Shown in pieces: positions 9,069 through 15,000 of a DNA stretch of 15,000 nucleotides. A program made the position numbers and the translations under genes. Location: positions 932,844-947,843 of the forward strand of contig CAUJGJ010000003.1 of assembly GCA_963170055.1 (NCBI GenBank). The letters are read 5' to 3'. The notes under the pieces were generated by a model. That model saw only the letters and a program-made list of their open reading frames with translations, had not been told where the DNA came from and did no database searches. Source of the stretch: Halisarca cf. caerulea. Its lineage: Eukaryota; Porifera; Demospongiae; Chondrillida; Halisarcidae. The number at the start of each line of letters is the position of its first letter. Positions within the stretch are counted from its first letter, which is position 1.

Positions 9069-9801
9069 TGCATGTGGGACATGTCCACGCTAATTCCGAG
9101 GTGTGAAAATTTCGGTCTTTTTTCCCAGCTTCTGTTCTCAACTTGTAGTAGATGCAGAGAGTCAAACTAGGGATCAAGATGTAGGCAGACATGTAGACGT
9201 TCGCTCGATTACCTTCTTGGAAGGCTTGCTTTTATCGCGAAGAAGCTACTGAGGTTTTTCTGACCCCAACTGAAAAGCGAAACGCTCTGGGTGCTACCTG
9301 GCGGAACGCTTCCAAGACTATTTTTTAACATAAATCGCTATAACAAAACATTTACTAACTTTTCCATGTGGGTGAGTTGACCGTTCCTTTCCAAAGCCGA
9401 GATCTGATCCATTGGGCCTCAAAAGCCAACATTCAAGCTCCTGTAACTTGAGACAGGAACAAAATCTCTCTCTCACCCGCATGGAAAAGTTGTATATTTC
9501 CGATGGCTCGAAGTTGACACCAAGAAACTGTCTCCAGCTTGTTCCCTCACGTAGCACCCAGCCGAAAACTATGATTCAGAAGAAACATCGAGTTAGGTCA
9601 CAAGCAAGCATGTGACAGAGCAACCGTGACGACAGAAAATGTCACTAAACGCGGATTCGCCATTCGTATACGCCCGAATATTAGTTCGAATCACGAGATA
9701 ACTGTGTGACTAATAACTTGTAAGCGCCCAAAAATTACAATTTATCGCTATGCAAACTGGGAAGCGCTATCATAACAGATCCTGGACATGTCCCACATGC
9801 G
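9069..9801. mobile_element. Non-autonomous fold-back/MULE- or hAT-like element inside the retrotransposon
   Basis: The outer inverted repeats are exact over 18 bp (GCATGTGGGACATGTCCA at 9070-9087, and its complement at 9783-9800). They are flanked by the direct repeat TCATCACTC (9060-9068 and 9802-9810). Inner inverted repeats are 9289-9307 with 9541-9559, and 9358-9376 with 9472-9490; both share one axis of symmetry near 9424, so much of the interior can fold back on itself. A 9-bp (or 8-bp) target duplication suggests Mutator-like or hAT-like transposition. No transposase is visible. The retrotransposon frame continues on the far side (see 9803-9911). Confidence 0.82.
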
Positions 9802-9802
9802 T

Positions 9803-9911
9803 CATCACTCATTCAAACACTTCTCCAAGCCCAGCTTTCAAGAAGATTTGTCATTTGTTCCCTGGAGTATCTTGTAGAATCTTTGATAGCCCTGATGACA
9901 AAGTACATGTG
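9803..9911 (+). pseudogene. Retrotransposon linker fragment between two nested elements
   Basis: The segment translates to SFKHFSKPSFQEDLSF followed by VPWSIL, then (in the next frame) FDSPDDKV. This matches the 'R-x-F-x-x-F..F..DL...PW' and 'F-D-D-x-D-D' pattern that follows the endonuclease in CR1/jockey-like ORF2 proteins. It is joined by sequence logic to the endonuclease end at 9062 on the left, and to VFNLLFSDILDRHAPIK (from 10669) on the right, once the nested elements are removed. Confidence 0.75.
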
Positions 9912-10660
9912 AGCATCGCCAGTATAAATTGCAAATTATGACCATCCTGGTGAAAATGCTTTTTTGACATATTTTGAAAGAAGCATTATCAGTGTGCTTA
10001 ATTTGTAAGTTTGAGCGCGATTCGCCCAGCCATCTTGGAGTAATGGTCCCGTTTCCTGACAGTCCTCGCCTTTGTTCTGGCGTAAGTATACGGAAATCTC
10101 GGATTTTATTGGAAACTATGGTCTATCGCGTGGCATTTCTTTCAAGAGAAATGAAGTTTTTTTATCTTCTTCCAGTGATTTTCTTCCCTTTTGGACGTTT
10201 TACAATGCCTTTCCGACGTTCTTCAACTATCAACACCTTTTTCCTACTTAACGATTTAAATGGCACCCGTGCTTCACTAGAGAGATACTTTCCTGTTGTT
10301 TGTAGCCTCTTGGACGACTTTGGAGTATTCTCAGAAAGTTTAGGGACACCCGAACTAGGCGGTGAGAGTAAACAACAACCACTGAGTGATGCTGAAGATG
10401 AGAAAGTGGTTCCTTCTTCGATCGTATCCATTTCCACGAGTCACTGACGAAAAAGCGACGAATTCTGCTGGTAGAAGACAAATTTTACCCCATATTTCTC
10501 TTTCTTGGCGCTTAAAGTAAGCATGTGTTTTGGAGTGATTTAAAAGTGATTGCAACCTCAAAAGGCAAACTATGATAAAATTTTCCAATGCCAAACTTTG
10601 ACAGCCATTTTCTCGAAAACACAAAGTGGTCATAATCTGCGATTTATACTGGCAACGCTC
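9912..10660. mobile_element. Second nested terminal-inverted-repeat element (749 bp)
   Basis: The left end (9912-9946, starting GAGCATCGCCAGTATAAAT) and the right end (10626-10660, ending TTTATACTGGCAACGCTC) are inverted repeats of 35 bp with about 6 mismatches; weaker similarity continues inward. The flanking 8-mers GTACATGT (9904-9911) and ACACATGT (10661-10668) match at 6 of 8 positions and may be a decayed 8-bp target duplication, as made by hAT elements. The interior carries overlapping open frames on both strands (9974-10447 plus, 10162-10437 minus) with no recognised family, so no transposase is shown. It splits the retrotransposon linker. Confidence 0.78.
10162..10437 (-). other. Possible captured coding fragment inside the nested element
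   Basis: A minus-strand frame of 91 codons starting at an ATG. The first half is Ser/Pro/Gly-rich with several Cys, and the last 30 residues are strongly basic (a KRPKGKKITGRR-type tail that could act as a nuclear signal). No family is recognised. A longer plus-strand frame (9974-10447) overlaps it, so one or both may be chance. If real, it could be a host exon carried by the transposon. Confidence 0.25.
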
Positions 10661-10668
10661 ACACATGT

Positions 10669-12480
10669 GTTTAATCTTCTGTTTTCTGATATTCTTGACC
10701 GTCATGCTCCAATCAAAAATTAGAATTATGTGAAGAAGCCTTCACTGTAACAGCAAGACAATGAGAAAAGAGATGGATCATAGAGATAGGCTGTTCAGAT
10801 TCTACTGTCAGAATTTCTCACCTGCATCATGGGACATCCACAAGGCTCATCAAAATTGTGCTGTATGGCTCCAGAGGAGGGCTGAAATAGATTACTTTCA
10901 ACAGCTTCTGCTTACGAAATCCCATCCATCATCCCTCTGGAACACTCTCAACATTGCAGGTTTCTCTTCTGTGTCCATTAACAACTGGTCTTCGTTTGCT
11001 TCTGATCATAACTCCATTGCAAACACTCCCAACAAACATGCACTTTGCTTCTGTAAGTTCAAATGACCTGACCCATACCATATCTGTCCCTACTTTCTCT
11101 TCCTCTACAAACTCCCCTCCCACCTCTGTGCTCTCCCTTGCCAAAACTACCCCTGCTTGGTGTGAACAGGGTCTTTTCAACTTATCCCCATGTTGCTCTT
11201 ATTGCTCCTCGGTCTATCATCTCTTACCTGCTTTCTTCAATCATCAACTGTTCCATTGCTTCTTTTTACTTTCCCACCCAGTGGAATGTGCTGCCATCAA
11301 ACCACTCCACAAGGGTGGTGATCGTGCTGTGCCTTCGAACTATCATCTAATCTCCATCCTACCAGTGTCCAGTAAACTCTTATATAGAAAGGCTTGTTGA
11401 CCTTTAGCTGTCTTGTTATCTTAACTCCAGCACTCTCCTCTTATACCTGGCTGGCTTTCACCCCTCCCAATCTACACCGACCCTCCTTCACTGGTGTGAC
11501 AAGTGGTACAAGGCCCTTGATAGCAAGACATTCATCAGTGTAGCCTTCCTAGACATCTCCAAGGCCTTTGACACTGTCAACCATGAACTCATGCTATCTA
11601 ACTTTCCACTCTTGGCCTCTCCACCTCTGCTGTCTCCTGGTTCCAATCTTATCTATCTAACTGTTCCCACATCACTCACTTTGCTGAATCATGCTCTTCT
11701 CCTGGCTTTCCTCCCTCTGGTGTTCCTCAAGGCTCTATTATTGGTCCCACCCTCTTCTCCATCTTCACCAATGACCTTCTTTCTGTCCTTCCTCAAGATT
11801 CCACAGTTCTCCTTGCCGATGACACCACAATCTACATCGTTAGTGAAAACATTATTGCTTCCATCAAGTCCTCTCTACAGCTTTGCCTCGACCTCGCTCA
11901 TCTTTGGCTGCAAGGAAATGGACTAAAGCTCAATGCCACCGGGACTGTAGCTTATCCACTCAGCAATAAGATGGTAGACGTATGCTTACAACTGAAGGTT
12001 GAGAATACTCCAATAGTGCAGGTTTGTACTTTTAATTTCTGGAAGTTGCAGTAAATGACACACTAACTTGGACTGACCACAAGTACATGGTGTGCAAGAA
12101 AGTCTCTCACAGCCTTGTTCCCTTTTGTTCCCTTTTCTCAAGTCTTGTATCCTCCCTCACTTTGACTATTGTGATGTTGTCTGGTATGGATGTACCAAGT
12201 CTGATTCCGTTCACCTGGAGTCTTTGCTTAACTTTGCTTGCTCTACTGTTCTTGGTAGAAGTAAACACTCCTCTGCTGCTGCTCGCCATGAACTTCATCT
12301 TAGTACTCTCTCTTCCAGATAAAGGCTTGATCTTTCCCAGGTTGTCTTCAAGTGCTTGTTTCCCAATCTTATCTCTTCTCTTCTCCACTCCACGTTCTTC
12401 CCATTACACCTTCTGCCCATTTCATATTTGTTCACTTATTCTGCATGTATTTTTGAATTTGAGGACAAATTAATTGCAAT
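10669..12480 (+). pseudogene. Retrotransposon reverse transcriptase and C-terminal region, degraded
   Basis: The linker resumes with VFNLLFSDILDRHAPIK, then DRLFRFYCQNFSPASWDI, VWLQRRAEIDYFQ and SLWNTLN. From about 11080, fragments in shifting frames match the RT fingers: SIISYLLSSIINCSI and IKPLHKGGDRAVPSNYHLISILPV. The palm follows: WYKALDSKTFISVAFLDISKAFDTVNHEL (motif A, about 11500-11590), GVPQGSIIGPTLF (about 11716-11760) and LLADDTTIY (motif C, about 11811-11838, both catalytic Asp kept but Phe/Tyr replaced by Leu). The C-terminal part (SCILPHFDYCDVVWYGC, about 12133-12200) parallels the minus-strand copy. Many stops and frameshifts disable it. It is more decayed than the copy at 3910-5163, which fits an older insertion. 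Confidence 0.88.
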
Positions 12481-12535
12481 TGCATGCTATGATTGACCTC
12501 TGAATTCTTTTTCTCTGATTAATTTGTATCTATTA

Positions 12536-14207
12536 ACACCATATGACATAATGCATGTTATGGCCAATAATATTATATGGTACAAGAAAAAATGGCAATC
12601 ATAAGATTTGTGATCATTTCGCTGTCACAGGACATTTATAACAGCCCACAGCTGCTTGGGATTTGGGGCGTGCACATACAAAATTTATGAACAACGTCGC
12701 CAGAAACAGTAAACAACGTCACCACAAATTGTAAATACGTCATACAAAATGAGGACGTCACAGAAAGTGCTCTGTGTAAGCAGATACCGCTGCTAGTGAT
12801 GTCACAGCTCCGCATCATGAAACATCATTAAACATGGCCGCTTTTCGATAGGTGAACAGAAACCAGCTTTTCCAGAGGAGAAAACACCCTGCTACTTTCC
12901 CGTTTGCTTAACATTTCGATTCAAGATAGCCATGGCTATGGGAATTTGCTTAGCGAATAATGCCATAAGAAGGTAAGCGAAAGTAAATGTCGTATTTGTT
13001 TCCATTTTTTGCCGATTTGGGCACGGAAATGGTGTTTAATTCCAAATAAAAGGTTTTAACAAGGTTATAAGAGCAAACAACAAGCAAATTCATATAGTTC
13101 ATATATTTAGCTAGCGATTGATGTAAATTTGATGAAGCTTCAGTGTCATCTTCTCCTCCGGAAATGGCAATTTTTGTTTTTTATCGAGAGTTTATGGCAC
13201 CCTTGTTGTTCACTCAAACTTCTCTGTTTCTTACCTTTTCCTCTTCGGGTTTGCCTACCAATAATACTTGTTTACTTTCATGAAGTGTATTGCATAGCCC
13301 AATTCGTATTGGAGGCATAATATGCTATGGAAATTGGTCAAGTTTCGCGACGGCCATTTTACCGTTATAACCGAGGGCTGAAATAAATACCCTGTGGTGG
13401 AAGGCCCTATTGCCTTCTGAAGTGCATCAAACATAGCCTGGACAGCACTTTACTGGATTATATGTGACATTTACACAAAAGACGAGAATAGATTGAAAAC
13501 TAATAAAGAATCTTTGAAGCAATTTTTGTGCTTGCGCTAATTTTTCTTGTAGATTCAGCTTTTGAGTTAAATACCATAGCTTTGGTAGAAACGTACTAAC
13601 CACGAAAATCTGAGACGAAACATCGTTGTTTTGCCAATGTGCTATAAGGCCTTTTCTGGGAATTCCACCCTTCATCAGTAGCACTGGGCAGAGCAGTAAC
13701 GGATGTTCCTTGGAAACCTCCCATCACGGGATTGGTCAAGGAAAATCCAAAACCGCTAGATGGTATTAAACAGATATCTTCACCAAGCGCCTAGATTAAC
13801 GCCAAGTACCGGTTTGTTAGCAGGTCTCAAATTTTCGTGGTTAGTACATTTCTATCTACCCTAGCTTTAGTTGGAGCTTTTTCAGAAGTTAAGAACGGAA
13901 TTTTAGAATAGTCGCGTCTTTACGCGTTGAAGTCCTCTCTTCTTACTGTGAGAATTTTTTGCCACCGTGATGGTGCTTTTTATAGCAAAGCACAACTACA
14001 CCCTTTGCTGATACCATAGCTTTGTTGTGTGTGCCGCTGCTTTGCTGGAGAGGGCACTATCATTGTTTATTTCAGGCTTTCTCCCGTTATTCTTGTTTTC
14101 TTTCACGCTTTCTTGCTTCCTTCACACATGGGGAAGCTTTTTGCACCTGTTTAGTGAATATTAATTCGTCCATGAGGCGTGTTTGTGTAACATAATAAAT
14201 ATGGTGT
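12536..14207. mobile_element. Probable third nested inverted-repeat element in the retrotransposon 3' region
   Basis: ACACCATATGACATAATG at 12536-12553 is matched in inverted form at 14191-14207 (complement ACACCATATTTATTATG). Weaker inverted similarity extends inward for about 40 bp, around ATGG-C-AATAATATTA. The interior is unlike the rest of the retrotransposon: it contains a 29-bp inverted repeat (13588-13616 with 13824-13852) and no retrotransposon motifs. Retrotransposon 3' sequence resumes at about 14225. Target duplication is unclear (TTA on one side, ATA on the other), so the exact ends are uncertain. Confidence 0.5.
13588..13852. repeat. 29-bp inverted repeat (13588-13616 and 13824-13852)
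   Basis: The arms start GAAACGTACTAACCACG and pair with CGTGGTTAGTACATTTC, with only two mismatches in 29 bp. Similarity continues outward (TACCAAAGCT against TACCCTAGCT). The loop is about 207 bp. It may be the core of a fold-back element inside 12536-14207. The direct repeat ATACCATAGCTTTG at 13571 and 14011 adds to the repetitive character. Confidence 0.8.
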
Positions 14208-14313
14208 ATAATCGGGTAATCATTTGGCATTCACATTCTCCTTTTTGTTTCTCTTTTGTTTACTGGGTGTCTGTTGGAATAGCCGGTGGCTGAAGGCTCC
14301 CCAGTCAAAATAG

Positions 14314-14338
14314 GATACCCTGATACTCTGATACCCTG
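14314..14338 (+). repeat. 3' terminal 8-nt repeats of the plus-strand retrotransposon
   Basis: GATACCCT, GATACTCT, GATACCCT and a partial GA lie directly before the host sequence AAGGTTCAGAGG. This is the CR1-like terminal microsatellite, and its position next to the target duplication fixes the 3' end of the insertion. Confidence 0.85.
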
Positions 14339-14384
14339 AAGGTTCAGAGGATTATGTGTACATAACATACAGCATTGGTTCCAT
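14339..14384 (+). repeat. Tandem unit 3, continuation after the retrotransposon
   Basis: AAGGTTCAGAGGATTATGTG through CAGCATTGGTTCCAT repeats the unit sequence found at 5630-5672 and 7141-7190 and continues the fragment broken at 8246. After about 14384 the sequence no longer follows the unit; no CA tract is present. Confidence 0.85.
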
Positions 14385-14574
14385 GTAGTATATGTATGCA
14401 CACATCAGATATCAGAGGAATCTTTCCTTTTCTAATAGTAAGCTCAGAGGCTTACCAGCTAGTCAGGAAATCAGATCATTGGAAAGAGGATGGACGGATG
14501 AGGAGTGAGTTCTGAGCTAGTCAACAGTTGATGATGTCTCCCAATGACCACATTGTGTTTACAATGATCCACAG

Positions 14575-14682
14575 CTGTTCTTGCTCTGTATTGGACACTG
14601 CTGTGCAGCGAGGATGACCGGGTTAGGAGGCTAGAGGGAAGTGAGAGAATGACCGATGACACTCTAGTGAACAAGCTCCAAG
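14575..14682 (+). CDS. Short host exon candidate (36 codons)
   Basis: The acceptor CCACAG ends at 14574 (a weak pyrimidine tract) and the donor is GTAATG at 14683. The exon is 108 bp, phase 1 on both sides, like every other exon here. The peptide begins VLALYWTLLCSEDDRV and ends DDTLVNKLQ before a split Gly codon. It can be laid beside the second half of the exon at 1-185: LLYRLLVILCSKDSD against ALYWTLLCSEDDR, and a closing L-x-K-x-L-x-G in both. It may be the C-terminal half of another repeat unit whose first half lies in a separate exon. An in-frame stop at 14565-14567 prevents a longer exon. It is followed by an 86-bp intron and another phase-1 exon. The short length leaves doubt. Confidence 0.55.
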
Positions 14683-14768
14683 GTAATGAGTCTGTGATGG
14701 CTTCTTAAGATGTACATGTCCTGTCACTGACCTGCACTTTATGTACATGTTTTCTTACATGTGTACAG

Positions 14769-14948
14769 TTGTGGGGAGTCTGGTTATGAGGATGCTTGAG
14801 GACCCACTGTACCAGAACATTGAGCCTGACCTCTCTGTACTCAAGGGGAGACAGGTGAATGACTGGTACTTTAACCTGAATGGCATCATTGCAGGTCTAC
14901 TGAAGCCATACAGTGCTGGAGGTCCTGGAGTAGTAGACAAATTGAGAG
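14769..14948 (+). CDS. Host gene exon, 60-residue unit (gene continues to the right)
   Basis: The acceptor TACATGTGTACAG ends at 14768 and a donor GTTTGT starts at 14949. This gives a 180-bp exon, phase 1 at both ends. Sequence features: VGSLVMRMLEDPLYQNIEP, then LSVLKGRQVNDWYF, NLNGIIAGLLK, a Gly/Pro-rich loop (AGGPG) and a closing VVDKLRG. The terminal L-x-G at the splice junction resembles the ends of the other exons, but the body is clearly different, so it may be a separate domain. Reading past the donor the frame stays open to a TAG near 14993, so a terminal exon cannot be fully excluded. Function is not recognised. Confidence 0.68.
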
Positions 14949-15000
14949 GTTTGTACTATGTCCACTACAACATTACATCATTGTATTGGAGCTAGGTCAT

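Larger units (their letters stand above)
8247..14338 (+). mobile_element. Near full-length non-LTR retrotransposon with 2A-like motif, carrying nested insertions
   Basis: Host repeat unit 3 is broken exactly here: AAGGTT occurs at 8241-8246 and again at 14339-14344, as a target duplication, and the unit continues after the second copy. In order, the insert holds a short 5' leader, a 2A-like motif (8389-8415), an endonuclease (about 8436-9062), a linker (9803-9911 and 10661-10740), and a reverse transcriptase (about 11080-12030). These are followed by a C-terminal region, a 3' UTR and a terminal repeat of GATACCCT/GATACTCT. The 3' end (14225-14338) matches the 3' end of the minus-strand copy at 3611-5165. 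The retrotransposon DNA proper is about 3-4.6 kb; the rest is nested inverted-repeat elements. Stops and frame changes occur throughout, so the copy is dead. It lies in the same orientation as the host exons. Confidence 0.85.

Noticed and set aside
9974..10447. 157-codon plus-strand frame in the second nested element, as a transposase
   Set aside because: No acidic catalytic pattern, zinc finger or dimerisation motif is visible; kept only as a note under the element.
13427..13684. 85-codon minus-strand frame
   Set aside because: No recognisable domain or splice context; it lies in the probable third nested element.

Overview
This window looks like nuclear DNA of a metazoan, most likely a marine invertebrate. 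A demosponge or another early-branching or lophotrochozoan animal would fit, but the sequence does not settle the phylum. The signs are short coding blocks bounded by GT/AG splice signals, long introns, CA/GT microsatellites, a Tc1/mariner element, and two copies of a non-LTR retrotransposon, one with an N-terminal 2A-like motif. There are no bacterial operons, tRNAs, rRNAs or CRISPR arrays.

Host gene (plus strand). Five candidate exons were found: 1-185 (open at its left edge), 6692-6877, 7749-7970, 14575-14682 and 14769-14948. Every visible boundary is phase 1, so each complete exon can be gained or lost without breaking the frame. The 1-185 exon and the two middle exons encode related units of about 60 residues, sharing a K-D-S, an H-G/W-Y and a C-terminal L-x-G. 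The pattern resembles the last helices of a death-fold/CARD-like domain (inference). The gene appears to be a repeat protein whose domain is carried by a single exon and multiplied by tandem exon duplication.

Tandem duplication. Bases 5509-8246 hold two full and one broken copy of a 1.1-1.5 kb unit. Each full unit contains a (CA)n tract, a spacer, a (GT)n tract and one exon. The second exon also carries an in-frame 36-bp internal duplication.

Mobile DNA. The left intron contains a decayed Tc1/mariner element (1351-2313) and a 5'-truncated minus-strand non-LTR element (3611-5165). The third duplication unit is split by a near full-length plus-strand copy of the same non-LTR family (8247-14338), flanked by AAGGTT repeats. 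That copy was itself hit by up to three non-coding or captured-sequence inverted-repeat elements (9069-9801, 9912-10660 and, less certainly, 12536-14207). Removing the first two restores the order of the retrotransposon protein domains. The order of events is therefore tandem duplication, then retrotransposon insertion, then nested DNA-element insertions.
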